From Cercis canadensis (lineage: Eukaryota > Streptophyta > Magnoliopsida > Fabales > Fabaceae), in contig QAOA01005961.1 in assembly GCA_003255065.1 (NCBI GenBank), forward strand, positions 112,177 to 176,176: a stretch of 64,000 nucleotides of DNA, in the 5' to 3' direction. The notes beneath the pieces are model-generated. The model was not told the origin of the DNA, searched no databases, and saw only the letters and a list, made by a program, of their open reading frames with translations. Below, one piece after another: positions 47,192 through 57,239 of this stretch (position 1 is its first letter; every line of letters begins with the position of its first letter). Made by a program: the position numbers and the translations under genes.

Positions 47192-47203
47192 CTTGAGGGG
47201 GAG
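47192..47203 (+). promoter_or_regulatory. Polypurine tract of Copia B
   Basis: TTGAGGGGGAG just before the LTR TG; same at 52159-52170. It is the usual start site for plus-strand DNA synthesis and includes the gag-pol stop codon TGA. Confidence 0.8.
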
Positions 47204-47384
47204 TGTTATAGAATGTAAATATGGAAAGATTCTAGATAGCTGTTACAGGATGTAAATATGGTAATATAGCTTAATTATAGGAAGCGTAATTATAGGAATT
47301 AGATAGCTTGATTATAGGGGCTAGCCTATGTATATATATGATGGTCCTATGAATGAAATACATACAGTTTTACCAGAATTAACA
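47204..47384 (+). repeat. LTR shared by Copia B1 and B2
   Basis: 181 bp, TGTTATAGAATGTAAATATG ... AGAATTAACA, with TATATATATGATGG TATA-like segment, followed by primer site TGGTATCAGAGC. Looks identical to 52171-52351. Confidence 0.88.
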
Positions 47385-47999
47385 TGGTATCAGAGCTTGG
47401 TACAATTTGTCCAAGCTTCTATTAGGGTTTGTGAGAGGGTTTGTGAGAATTTGTGAGGGTGAGTCTAGGGCACCCATATACGGTGCTTGTTTTGCCTCAC
47501 CGCCCCATTCGGATTGATCAGAAGCCACCGGCCGGCCGACCTAGAGAGTCCGGCAGCCATCGGCGGCGCGTGTGACATCCACGCGCAGGCCAACGCTTCT
47601 GCCCTGCGACCCACGCGCCGGAGCGTGAAGGAGCGTGCGGCATCTTCTTCTCCTCCGATCTGTCTCGCCGGCGTTCTCGTCCCATTTCCGGTGTATCTCC
47701 GGTGTTTTTAGTCTCGTTTCCGGCGTCATCCTTTGGTTTGGTCACTATTCCTCTCCCATTTTGTTCACTGTTTTGCTGTTTGGGAATTCTGTCTTTTGGG
47801 AATTCTGTTTGGGTTTATTTGGCTTCTGTTCTCATTCTGTTTTGAGCATTCTGGTGCTGGCTGTGGGGATATTCTGGTTTGGTTTTGATATTCCATTGTG
47901 GTGATTTGACATTCTGGTTTAGTTTGCTATTCCGCTGTTTCTGTATTGCTTCGGCTGTTTGGGTGGTTTTGCTTGGTTTCTTTGTGTCTTGCTTCATCT

Positions 48000-50900
48000 A
48001 TGACAGAAAATAAATCTACAGTCATGGCTGAGGTAGTTCCGGTTATGACAAAAATCACTGAGCATAAACTCAAAGGCTCCAACTACTTAGACTGGAGTAA
48101 AACTGTTCGGGTGTACTTACGGAGCATTGAGAAGGACGATCATCTTACCTCTGATCCTCCTACGGATGATACCAAAAAAGCATGGCTGCGGGATGATGCA
48201 AGACTATTCTTGCAGATTCGGAATTCTATTGATACGGAGGTACTTGGTCTGATCAATCATTGTGAATTTGTGAAGGAGTTGATGGCATATCTAGATTTCT
48301 TGTACTCTGGACGAGGAAACATATCTCGTATGTATGAGGTATGTAAGAACTTTTATCGGGGAGAACAGCAGGATAAGCCTCTTACTGCTTACTTTATGGA
48401 GTTCAAGAAAACCTATGAAGAACTAAATATGCTTCTCCCATTCAGCCCTGATGTCACAGTTCAACAAGATCAGAGGGAGAAAATGGCAGTCATGAGTTTC
48501 CTAGCAGGCCTCCGTCCAGAGTTTGAGGCTGTTAAATCTCAAGTTCTCTCGAACCCTGAAATCTCGTCTTTGCAGGAAATTTTTTCTAGAGTCCTTCGCA
48601 CAGAGAACCTGCAGACTTCTCAGCCCATTGCTACTAACAGTGCCCTTGTTAGTCGTGGGGATTTTCGGGGTAGTACTCGAGGTGGCTCTCGAGGGGGGAT
48701 GAATCATCGTGACCGGAATATGGACAGTCGGAGTCAGCAGTCAGGGGAAGTCGAGTGCTTTTACTGCCATGAGCTGGGGCATACAAAACGCACTTGTAAG
48801 AAACTTCTCACCAAGCATCCAAGGAAGGCAGCAGGCGCGCATGTTGCCTTATCGTCTGATAAGACTGTTACGGTCTCTGCCGATGACTTTGCCCAGTTTA
48901 CTCAGTACCAGGAATCACTGAAATCTCCTGCTTCGACTGCTGTCTTTGCTGATACAGGTAAATCCCCTACATGTCTTCTCTCTTCGTCATCCAAGTGGGT
49001 CATTGATTCAGGTGCATCAGACCACATGACAGGTAATCCTAACCTTTTCTCAACTTTCCGTAACCATGCTTCTTCATCTCATGTGACTATAGCTGATGGG
49101 TCTACCCCTAATGTCCTTGGTTCTGGCACTATTAACCTCACACCATCTATTTCTTTGCCCTCAGTGTTGAGTGTACCTAATTTTTCATTTAATCTGATTT
49201 CCGTTAGTAAACTCACTCGTAGCTTGAACTGTAGTGTCTCATTCTTTCCTGATTATTGTCTTTTTCAGGATCTTACGACGAAACAGATTATTGGTAAAGG
49301 ACATGAATCCGGAGGCCTCTATGTACTGGATATTCAGGTGCCGAGATCCTTAGCGTGTTCTAGTTCCTTGTCTCCATTTGAGGTGCATTGTCGTTTGGGT
49401 CATCCGTCTCTTCAAGCGCTCAAGCAGCTTTATCCTCAGTTTTGTCATTTATCGTCTTTGCATTGTGAGTCGTGTCAGTTTGCCAAACATCATCGTGTTC
49501 CCTTAGGGTCTAGAGTCAATAAACGAGCTGCGTCTCCATTTGAGTTAGTACATTCTGATGTTTGGGGTCCTTGTCCAATTTTATCCAAAACTGGTTTTAA
49601 GTATTTTGTTACCTTTGTTGATGACTACTCTCGTGTTACATGGTTATATTTAATGAAAAATCGTTCTGAGGTCTTTTCATATTTTTGTGCCTTCTGTGCC
49701 GAAATAAAAACACAATTTAATGTTTCTGTTCAAACCCTGAGAAGTGATAATGCTAAGGAGTACCTATCTGCTTCCTTTCAGTCTTATATGCTTCAGCATG
49801 GCATTCTTCATCAGTCCTCCTGTGTTGACACACCCGCTCAGAATGGAGTTGCTGAACGAAAGAATCGGCATCTCCTTGAGGTTGCCCGAGCTCTTTTGTT
49901 CCAAATGAATGTTCCTAAACCTTTTTGGGCGGATGCTGTCTCTACAGCTTGTTTTTTAATTAATCGAATGCCATCTTCGGTTCTCAATGGGGCAATTCCC
50001 TATTCTGTTCTTTTTCCATCTAAACCTGTGTTCCCTATTGCCCCCCGCATGTTTGGCAGTACCTGCTTTGTTCGCGATACCCGGCCCCAAGTCACTAAGT
50101 TAGACCCTAAGTCCCTTAAATGTGTCTTCCTTGGTTATTCTCGTCTCCAAAAAGGTTATCGGTGTTTCTCTCCCACTCTTCATCGTTACCTTGTCTCTCC
50201 CGATGTCACCTTCCAAGAGGACATTCCTTTCTTCTCTCATTCCTCCCCTTCCCATAGTCAGGGGGAGGATGATGATTTGTTGGTTTATACTGTTCCTTGT
50301 TCTGCACCTCCTACAGATACTCCTGCACCTCTTACAGATCCTCATGCACCTCCTCCAGAGTCTACTCGGCCCCCTATTGTCCATGTTTACACTCGACGGC
50401 AACCTCCAAATGCAGGTTCAGATTCATGTCCTTCACCATCTGCTTCGTCGCCAGATCCGGCCTCCAGTGCTCCTACTTCTGACCTTCCCATTGCTCTTCG
50501 AAAAGGTAAACGTCAGTGTACTTATCCTATTGCTTCAGTTGTTTCCTATGATCACCTGTCTTCTCCTTCTTATTCTTTTTTGGCCAAGCTAGACTCTGTA
50601 TCCATTCCTAAAACAGTTCGTGAAGCTTTGGCCCATCCTGGGTGGCGTGATGCCATGATCGAAGAGATGAATGCTCTTGATCATAATGGCACTTGGACAT
50701 TAGTGGATTTACCTATCGGCAAGAAAGCTATTGGGTGCAAATGGGTATTTACAGTTAAAGTCAATCCTGATGGTTCTGTGGCCCGCCTGAAAGCCCGTCT
50801 CGTTGCAAAAGGCTATGCTCAGACTTATGGTACTGATTATTCCGATACGTTTTCTCCTGTTGCCAAGCTTACCTCAGTTCGTTTGTTGATCTCCTTGGCA

Positions 50901-52163
50901 GCCACTCATGATTGGTCCCTGCACCAATTGGATATCAAAAATGCTTTTCTTCATGGTACTCTTCAAGAAGAGGTCTATATGGAGCAACCACCTGGGTTTG
51001 TTGCTCAGGGGGAGTATGGGAAAGTATGTCAGCTTCGGAAGTCGTTGTATGGTCTTAAACAGAGCCCTCGAGCGTGGTTTGGCAGGTTTAGTCAAGTTGT
51101 TTTGAAATATGGAATGAAGAAAAGCAAGTCTGATCACACAGTGTTTTACAGGCGATCTAAGGGTGGCATCATTCTACTTGCGGTATATGTTGATGATATT
51201 GTGATCACTGGGAGTGATAGTTCAGGTATATCTGGTCTCAAGACCTTCTTGCACTCCCATTTTCAGACAAAGGATTTGGGACCTTTGAAATACTTTCTAG
51301 GGGTCGAAGTCATGAGAAACAAGAAGGGGATCTTCTTGTCCCAAAGGAAGTATGTTCTTGACTTGCTGAAAGAAACAGGAAAAGTAGGGGCTAAGCCATG
51401 TAGTACCCCAATGACTCCTAACATACAGCCTGCAAAGGATGATGGTGAACCATTTCATGATCCTGAGAGGTATAGGAGACTTGTGGGGAAGTTGAATTAT
51501 CTTACAGTGACTCGTCCCGACATTGCGTATTCGGTCAGTGTTGTCAGCCGCTTTATGTCCTCTCCGACAGTTAACCATTGGGCGCTCCTAGAACAAATTC
51601 TTTGTTACTTGAAAGGAGCTCCAGGACGTGGATTATTTTATGGGCATCATGGACACACTAAGGTAGAATGTTTCTCTGGCATGATTGAGGCCTATTCTGA
51701 TGCAGACTATGCAGGGTGCAAGGATGATAGGAGATCCACTACTGGCTATTGTGTCTTTGTGGGAGGGAACCTGGTTTCATGGAAGAGTAAGAAGCAAAAT
51801 GTAGTCTCCCGATCTACTGCAGAATCAGAGTACAGATCTATGGCAAACTCAGTATGTGAGATTGTATGGATATACCAACTATTGAAAGAAGTTGGCTTTG
51901 AGCTCTCACTACCAGCAAAGCTATGGTGTGACAACCAAGCTGCTCTTCACATTGCATCAAATCCTGTGTTTCACGAACGCACTAAACATATTGAGATCGA
52001 CTGTCACTTTGTTCGTGAAAAGATTGAAGAGAAGCTCATTAGTACAGGATATGTACCAACAGAAGACCAGTTGGGAGACATCTTTACAAAAGCCTTGAAT
52101 GGAGCCCGCATTGATTACATTTGTAACAAGATGGGCATGATTAACATCTATGCTCCACCTTGA
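48000..52163 (+). CDS. Copia gag-pol polyprotein, intact (1387 aa)
   Basis: I start at ATG 48000 (MTENKSTVMAEVVPVMTKIT); the frame is open a little further upstream but without an ATG. Approximate residues follow. The gag N-terminal domain is 1-230 (HKLKGSNYLDWSKTVRVYLR, FLAGLRPEFEAVKSQ). The zinc knuckle CFYCHELGHTKRTC is near 253. The aspartic protease WVIDSGASDHMTG has its catalytic Asp near 336. The integrase HHCC domain starts near 463 (HCRLGHPSLQ ... CESCQFAKHH). The integrase DDE has FVDDYSR near 540, SDNAKEY near 582 and NGVAERKN near 619. Reverse transcriptase runs from about 913 (KWVFTVKVN) with YVDDIVITG near 1063, and RNase H has SDADYAGC near 1234 and AESEYRSMA. All catalytic residues are present. 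A Pro/Thr-rich spacer with PPTDTPAPLTDPHAPPPEST lies between integrase and reverse transcriptase. Confidence 0.95.
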   Translation: MTENKSTVMAEVVPVMTKITEHKLKGSNYLDWSKTVRVYLRSIEKDDHLTSDPPTDDTKKAWLRDDARLFLQIRNSIDTEVLGLINHCEFVKELMAYLDFLYSGRGNISRMYEVCKNFYRGEQQDKPLTAYFMEFKKTYEELNMLLPFSPDVTVQQDQREKMAVMSFLAGLRPEFEAVKSQVLSNPEISSLQEIFSRVLRTENLQTSQPIATNSALVSRGDFRGSTRGGSRGGMNHRDRNMDSRSQQSGEVECFYCHELGHTKRTCKKLLTKHPRKAAGAHVALSSDKTVTVSADDFAQFTQYQESLKSPASTAVFADTGKSPTCLLSSSSKWVIDSGASDHMTGNPNLFSTFRNHASSSHVTIADGSTPNVLGSGTINLTPSISLPSVLSVPNFSFNLISVSKLTRSLNCSVSFFPDYCLFQDLTTKQIIGKGHESGGLYVLDIQVPRSLACSSSLSPFEVHCRLGHPSLQALKQLYPQFCHLSSLHCESCQFAKHHRVPLGSRVNKRAASPFELVHSDVWGPCPILSKTGFKYFVTFVDDYSRVTWLYLMKNRSEVFSYFCAFCAEIKTQFNVSVQTLRSDNAKEYLSASFQSYMLQHGILHQSSCVDTPAQNGVAERKNRHLLEVARALLFQMNVPKPFWADAVSTACFLINRMPSSVLNGAIPYSVLFPSKPVFPIAPRMFGSTCFVRDTRPQVTKLDPKSLKCVFLGYSRLQKGYRCFSPTLHRYLVSPDVTFQEDIPFFSHSSPSHSQGEDDDLLVYTVPCSAPPTDTPAPLTDPHAPPPESTRPPIVHVYTRRQPPNAGSDSCPSPSASSPDPASSAPTSDLPIALRKGKRQCTYPIASVVSYDHLSSPSYSFLAKLDSVSIPKTVREALAHPGWRDAMIEEMNALDHNGTWTLVDLPIGKKAIGCKWVFTVKVNPDGSVARLKARLVAKGYAQTYGTDYSDTFSPVAKLTSVRLLISLAATHDWSLHQLDIKNAFLHGTLQEEVYMEQPPGFVAQGEYGKVCQLRKSLYGLKQSPRAWFGRFSQVVLKYGMKKSKSDHTVFYRRSKGGIILLAVYVDDIVITGSDSSGISGLKTFLHSHFQTKDLGPLKYFLGVEVMRNKKGIFLSQRKYVLDLLKETGKVGAKPCSTPMTPNIQPAKDDGEPFHDPERYRRLVGKLNYLTVTRPDIAYSVSVVSRFMSSPTVNHWALLEQILCYLKGAPGRGLFYGHHGHTKVECFSGMIEAYSDADYAGCKDDRRSTTGYCVFVGGNLVSWKSKKQNVVSRSTAESEYRSMANSVCEIVWIYQLLKEVGFELSLPAKLWCDNQAALHIASNPVFHERTKHIEIDCHFVREKIEEKLISTGYVPTEDQLGDIFTKALNGARIDYICNKMGMINIYAPP

Positions 52164-52170
52164 GGGGGAG

Positions 52171-52351
52171 TGTTATAGAATGTAAATATGGAAAGATTCT
52201 AGATAGCTGTTACAGGATGTAAATATGGTAATATAGCTTAATTATAGGAAGCGTAATTATAGGAATTAGATAGCTTGATTATAGGGGCTAGCCTATGTAT
52301 ATATATGATGGTCCTATGAATGAAATACATACAGTTTTACCAGAATTAACA
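52171..52351 (+). repeat. LTR shared by Copia B2 and B3
   Basis: Exact counterpart of 47204-47384, 4967 bp downstream. Confidence 0.88.
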
Positions 52352-52966
52352 TGGTATCAGAGCTTGGTACAATTTGTCCAAGCTTCTATTAGGGTTTGTG
52401 AGAGGGTTTGTGAGAATTTGTGAGGGTGAGTCTAGGGCACCCATATACGGTGCTTGTTTTGCCTCACCGCCCCATTCGGATTGATCAGAAGCCACCGGCC
52501 GGCCGACCTAGAGAGTCCGGCAGCCATCGGCGGCGCGTGTGACATCCACGCGCAGGCCAACGCTTCTGCCCTGCGACCCACGCGCCGGAGCGTGAAGGAG
52601 CGTGCGGCATCTTCTTCTCCTCCGATCTGTCTCGCCGGCGTTCTCGTCCCATTTCCGGTGTATCTCCGGTGTTTTTAGTCTCGTTTCCGGCGTCATCCTT
52701 TGGTTTGGTCACTATTCCTCTCCCATTTTGTTCACTGTTTTGCTGTTTGGGAATTCTGTCTTTTGGGAATTCTGTTTGGGTTTATTTGGCTTCTGTTCTC
52801 ATTCTGTTTTGAGCATTCTGGTGCTGGCTGTGGGGATATTCTGGTTTGGTTTTGATATTCCATTGTGGTGATTTGACATTCTGGTTTAGTTTGCTATTCC
52901 GCTGTTTCTGTATTGCTTCGGCTGTTTGGGTGGTTTTGCTTGGTTTCTTTGTGTCTTGCTTCATCT

Positions 52967-55820
52967 ATGACAGAAAATAAATCTACAGTCATGGCTGAGG
53001 TAGTTCCGGTTATGACAAAAATCACTGAGCATAAACTCAAAGGCTCCAACTACTTAGACTGGAGTAAAACTGTTCGGGTGTACTTACGGAGCATTGAGAA
53101 GGACGATCATCTTACCTCTGATCCTCCTACGGATGATACCAAAAAAGCATGGCTGCGGGATGATGCAAGACTATTCTTGCAGATTCGGAATTCTATTGAT
53201 ACGGAGGTACTTGGTCTGATCAATCATTGTGAATTTGTGAAGGAGTTGATGGCATATCTAGATTTCTTGTACTCTGGACGAGGAAACATATCTCGTATGT
53301 ATGAGGTATGTAAGAACTTTTATCGGGGAGAACAGCAGGATAAGCCTCTTACTGCTTACTTTATGGAGTTCAAGAAAACCTATGAAGAACTAAATATGCT
53401 TCTCCCATTCAGCCCTGATGTCACAGTTCAACAAGATAAGAGGGAGAAAATGGCAGTCATGAGTTTCCTAGCAGGCCTCCGTCCAGAGTTTGAGGCTGTT
53501 AAATCTCAAGTTCTCTCGAACCCTGAAATCTCGTCTTTGCAGGAAATTTTTTCTAGAGTCCTTCGCACAGAGAACCTGCAGACTTCTCAGCCCATTGCTA
53601 CTAACAGTGCCCTTGTTAGTCGTGGGGATTTTCGGGGTAGTACTCGAGGTGGCTCTCGAGGGGGGATGAATCATCGTGACCGGAATATGGACAGTCGGAG
53701 TCAGCAGTCAGGGGAAGTCGAGTGCTTTTACTGCCATGAGCTGGGGCATACAAAACGCACTTGTAAGAAACTTCTCACCAAGCATCCAAGGAAGGCAGCA
53801 GGCGCGCATGTTGCCTTATCGTTTGATAAGACTGTTACGGTCTCTGCCGATGACTTTGCCCAGTTTACTCAGTACCAGGAATCACTGAAATCTCCTGCTT
53901 CGACTGCTGTCTTTGCTGATACAGGTAAATCCCCTACATGTCTTCTCTCTTCGTCATCCAAGTGGGTCATTGATTCAGGTGCATCAGACCACATGACAGG
54001 TAATCCTAACCTTTTCTCAACTTTCCGTAACCATGCTTATTCATCTCATGTGACTATAGCTGATGGGTCTACCCCTAATGTCCTTGGTTCTGGCACTATT
54101 AACCTCACACCATCTATTTCTTTGCCCTCAGTGTTGAGTGTACCTAATTTTTCATTTAATCTGATTTCCGTTAGTAAACTCACTCGTAGCTTGAACTGTA
54201 GTGTCTCATTCTTTCCTGATTATTGTCTTTTTCAGGATCTTACGACGAAACAGATTATTGGTAAAGGACATGAATCCGGAGGCCTCTATGTACTGGATAT
54301 TCAGGTGCCGAGATCCTTAGCGTGTTCTAGTTCCTTGTCTCCATTTGAGGTGCATTGTCGTTTGGGTCATCCGTCTCTTCAAGCGCTCAAGCAGCTTTAT
54401 CCTCAGTTTTGTCATTTATCGTCTTTGCATTGTGAGTCGTGTCAGTTTGCCAAACATCATCGTGTTCCCTTAGGGTCTAGAGTCAATAAACGAGCTGCGT
54501 CTCCATTTGAGTTAGTACATTCTGATGTTTGGGGTCCTTGTCCAATTTTATCCAAAACTGGTTTTAAGTATTTTGTTACCTTTGTTGATGACTACTCTCG
54601 TGTTACATGGTTATATTTAATGAAAAATCGTTCTGAGGTCTTTTCATATTTTTGTGCCTTCTGTGCCGAAATAAAAACACAATTTAATGTTTCTGTTCAA
54701 ACCCTGAGAAGTGATAATGCTAAGGAGTACCTATCTGCTTCCTTTCAGTCTTATATGCTTCAGCATGGCATTCTTCATCAGTCCTCCTGTGTTGACACAC
54801 CCGCTCAGAATGGAGTTGCTGAACGAAAGAATCGGCATCTCCTTGAGGTTGCCCGAGCTCTTTTGTTCCAAATGAATGTTCCTAAACCTTTTTGGGCGGA
54901 TGCTGTCTCTACAGCTTGTTTTTTAATTAATCGAATGCCATCTTCGGTTCTCAATGGGGCAATTCCCTATTCTGTTCTTTTTCCATCTAAACCTGTGTTC
55001 CCTATTGCCCCCCGCATGTTTGGCAGTACCTGCTTTGTTCGCGATACCCGGCCCCAAGTCACTAAGTTAGACCCTAAGTCCCTTAAATGTGTCTTCCTTG
55101 GTTATTCTCGTCTCCAAAAAGGTTATCGGTGTTTCTCTCCCACTCTTCATCGTTACCTTGTCTCTCCCGATGTCACCTTCCAAGAGGACATTCCTTTCTT
55201 CTCTCATTCCTCCCCTTCCCATAGTCAGGGGGAGGATGATGATTTGTTGGTTTATACTGTTCCTTGTTCTGCACCTCCTACAGATACTCCTGCACCTCTT
55301 ACAGATCCTCATGCACCTCCTCCAGAGTCTACTCGGCCCCCTATTGTCCATGTTTACACTCGACGGCAACCTCCAAATGCAGGTTCAGATTCATGTCCTT
55401 CACCATCTGCTTCGTCGCCAGATCCGGCCTCCAGTGCTCCTACTTCTGACCTTCCCATTGCTCTTCGAAAAGGTAAACGTCAGTGTACTTATCCTATTGC
55501 TTCAGTTGTTTCCTATGATCACTTGTCTTCTCCTTCTTATTCTTTTTTGGCCAAGCTAGACTTTGTATCCATTCCTAAAACAGTTCGTGAAGCTTTGGCT
55601 CATCCTGGGTGGCGGGATGCCATGATCGAAGAGATGAATGCTCTTGATCATAATTTCACTTGGACATTAGTGGATTTACCTATCGGCAAGAAAGCTATTG
55701 GGTGCAAATGGGTATTTACAGTTAAAGTCAATCCTGATGGTTCTGTGGCCCGCCTGAAAGCCCGTCTCGTTGCAAAAGGCTATGCTCAGACTTATGGTAC
55801 TGATTATTCCGATACGTTTT
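52967..55820 (+). pseudogene. Copia B3 gag-pol, truncated in reverse transcriptase
   Basis: Same protein as B2 from MTENKSTVMAEVV to YGTDYSDTF. Differences include Q to K in the gag (VQQDKREKM), S to F (ALSFDKTV) and S to Y (NHAYSSHV). A cluster of changes in 55523-55663 includes S to F (LDFVSIPK) and G to F (DHNFTWTL, at a normally conserved Gly). The frame runs open through the N into PPR sequence, but that fusion is not credible as a protein. Confidence 0.8.
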
Positions 55821-55821
55821 N
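55821..55821. other. Single-N join, Copia to PPR gene
   Basis: GATACGTTTT, N, GTCAAATGGACC. Left is Copia reverse transcriptase, right is the middle of a PPR repeat. There is no LTR end or target duplication, so this is not a transposon border. Confidence 0.8.
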
Positions 55822-56413
55822 GTCAAATGGACCATCTCTGTCCCTAGTGACCTATAATACATTGATTGCAGGATATTCTAGAATTGGGAATTTAGAAGCA
55901 GCTCTTCACTTGGTCAAGGAAATGGAGGAGAGAGGCCTTGCTCCTTCCAAAGTAACATATACAATTCTCCTTGATGCCTTTGCACAATCAAATGACATGC
56001 AGAGAAAGAATTTCAGGTACATTCTTTAATGGAGAAGTCTGGTTTGGTTTCGGATGCTTGCACATACAGTGTCATAATACATGGGTTATGTATGCAAGGC
56101 AATATGAAAGAAGCATTAAAACTCTTCAAATCAATGGATGAGATGGACTTGAAACCGAACAGCATTATATATAACACAATGATTCATGGTTACTGCAAAG
56201 AAAGAAGCTCCTACAGGGCCCTTAGGCTACTCAAAGAAATGGTTGACAATGGGATGATTCCAAATGTGGCCAGCTATTATTCGATCATAGGAGTTCTTTG
56301 TAGGGATGGAAAGTGGAAGGAGTCTGAGATTCTCCTTAGACAGATGATAAATTCAGGATTAGAGCCATCAGCTTCTTTGTACAATATGATTTACGAAGCA
56401 AAAACTGTGGCAG
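55822..56413 (+). pseudogene. P-class pentatricopeptide repeat protein, C-terminal part
   Basis: Four and a half PPR motifs of 35 residues: SLVTYNTLIAGYSRIGNLEA, then KVTYTILLDAFAQSNDMQ, TYSVIIHGLCMQGNMKEALK, IIYNTMIHGYCKERSSYRAL and ASYYSIIGVLCRDGKWKESE, ending SASLYNMIYEAK. PPR proteins bind organellar RNA through such arrays. A one-base shift near 56000 separates the first two motifs from ATG 56029 (MEKSGLVSDACTY); otherwise the frame is good. The N-terminal repeats and targeting peptide are missing at the N. It is either a pseudogene or a gene damaged by the misjoin. Confidence 0.85.
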
Positions 56414-56489
56414 GTGTACGTGCCATTGTTTCATTTTTTATCCTGATGTACCTTTCACAGAAGAAGCATCTAAGTTAGTCATTGTGCGG

Positions 56490-57000
56490 ATTTCATTGAA
56501 TCTTGGGAAAGTTGGAGGAGACACATGGAAATTCATGACTGATTCTGTAAGCACTTCTATTTTGGAGAGAGTGGCAAATTTTTATCTGTTGGATTTGTTT
56601 GCTCATTAAATCTTTTAACCCATTCAAATATAAATTTACAAAGTAATTTGCTTGATAAATATATTATCAGCATTAATTAAATGCTGCTTCTGTTTGTTCT
56701 ATTTCTGATTTCTATCCCTCAATTTGGTGACTAGAAGGAGAAAGCTACATATGAAGCCAAGGTTGCAAGAAAAATCAAGGGTGAGCATGAAAAACTTCTG
56801 AATGCATATAATAAAATGTAGGTGAGCACCTAGCGCCAGTTGTTCTTTTGTACCTGGTGATTTGGTTTTCTTGTTAATGGCTTAACTTAATAAAATGTCT
56901 GAAGGCAAGCTTGGTAGATGATGGAGAGAGGAATCTGACCAGTCAAAATCTGAATTGAATGAAGAGCATGAAGCCAGTGGTAGTCTCACTTCTTTCTTCT
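56490..57000 (+). pseudogene. HMGB-type high-mobility-group protein fragment
   Basis: LGKVGGDTWKFMTDS (about 56503-56547), a GT-AG-like intron to about 56734, then EKATYEAKVARKIKGEHEKL, LNAYNKM and a stop. After a further gap comes the acidic tail REESDQSKSELNEEHEASG (about 56917-56978). It matches the second half of the HMG box (VGKAGGDKWKSM..AEKAPYEAKAAKRK pattern) and tail of plant HMGB chromatin proteins. The first half of the box is not clearly readable, and stops separate the blocks. Confidence 0.65.
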
Positions 57001-57033
57001 ATCTTTATATGGACTTCCAAATCTTGCAGTATT

Positions 57034-57235
57034 GCCTAACTGGCTGGGGAGCCTTATGACTTTGCAGTCTTTGGAAATTTCTGATTGCCTAGAGTTGGAA
57101 GTCCATTCCAATGAGCTTTCAATGCCCTTCTAAGTTCTAACTTGAAGAGTTTGAACATTAGTGCTTGCCCTGAGCTACTGAGACAATGTGAAAGGAAACG
57201 GGAGCGCAGAAGATAGCTCATTTTCCACATGTAAA
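57034..57235 (+). pseudogene. CC-NB-LRR resistance gene, last LRRs only
   Basis: LPNWLGSLMTLQSLEISDCL, ELEVHSNELSMP, then after a shift LKSLNISACPELLRQCERKR. This is the terminal leucine-rich repeat and the CPELLRQCERE-type end typical of RGA/CNL resistance proteins, which detect pathogen effectors in the cytoplasm. NB-ARC and most LRRs are absent. Confidence 0.7.
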
Positions 57236-57239
57236 TCTC

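Larger units (their letters stand above)
42919..47196 (+). pseudogene. Copia B1 gag-pol, 5' half decayed, 3' half intact
   Basis: Starts MAANKPTVMAEVVPVMTKIT (42919). Stops at 43102 (TGG to TAG), 43649 (CAG to TAG), 44177 (CAG to TAG), about 44217 and 44876 (CGA to TGA), plus an N at 43151, break gag, protease and integrase. Recognisable motifs are CFYCHELGHTKHTC, SSASDHMTGNPN (active-site Gly changed to Ser), HCRLGHPSLQALKQ, FVDDYSCVTW and NGVAERKNRHLLK. At 44947-45068 a 61-bp segment is present twice. After it a single frame to 47196 encodes the whole reverse transcriptase (KWVFTVKVNPDGSVARLKAR, YVDDIVITGS) and RNase H (SDADYAGCKDDRRSTTGYCV) with very few differences from B2. Confidence 0.85.
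41155..47384 (+). mobile_element. Copia element B1, mosaic copy
   Basis: LTR 41155-41318, primer site TGGTATCAGAGC, duplicated leader and gag-start segments, a decayed gag-integrase half, then from about 45008 a reverse transcriptase half nearly identical to B2, polypurine tract TTGAGGGGGAG and LTR 47204-47384 shared with B2. Its 5' LTR is only about 80% identical to its 3' LTR by eye, whereas the B2 LTRs look identical. The two halves therefore have different ages. Confidence 0.8.
47204..52351 (+). mobile_element. Copia element B2, complete and apparently intact
   Basis: 5' LTR 47204-47384, initiator-Met primer site, a GC-rich 0.6-kb leader, gag-pol 48000-52163, polypurine tract, 3' LTR 52171-52351. 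The two LTRs appear identical and the frame is uninterrupted, so by structure it is a very young, possibly autonomous copy. Both LTRs are shared with neighbouring copies, so its own target duplication cannot be tested. Confidence 0.88.
52171..55820 (+). mobile_element. Copia element B3, cut off at an N
   Basis: Repeats B2 at a fixed distance of 4967 bp, with only isolated differences up to about 55520. It then ends abruptly at N 55821 in the early reverse transcriptase. No 3' LTR follows. Either the assembly lost the 3' part or B3 is an artefactual extra copy of B2. Confidence 0.75.

Noticed and set aside
52913-56029. 1038-codon Copia-PPR fusion frame
   Set aside because: The frame crosses N 55821 with no biological junction; treated as a misjoin.
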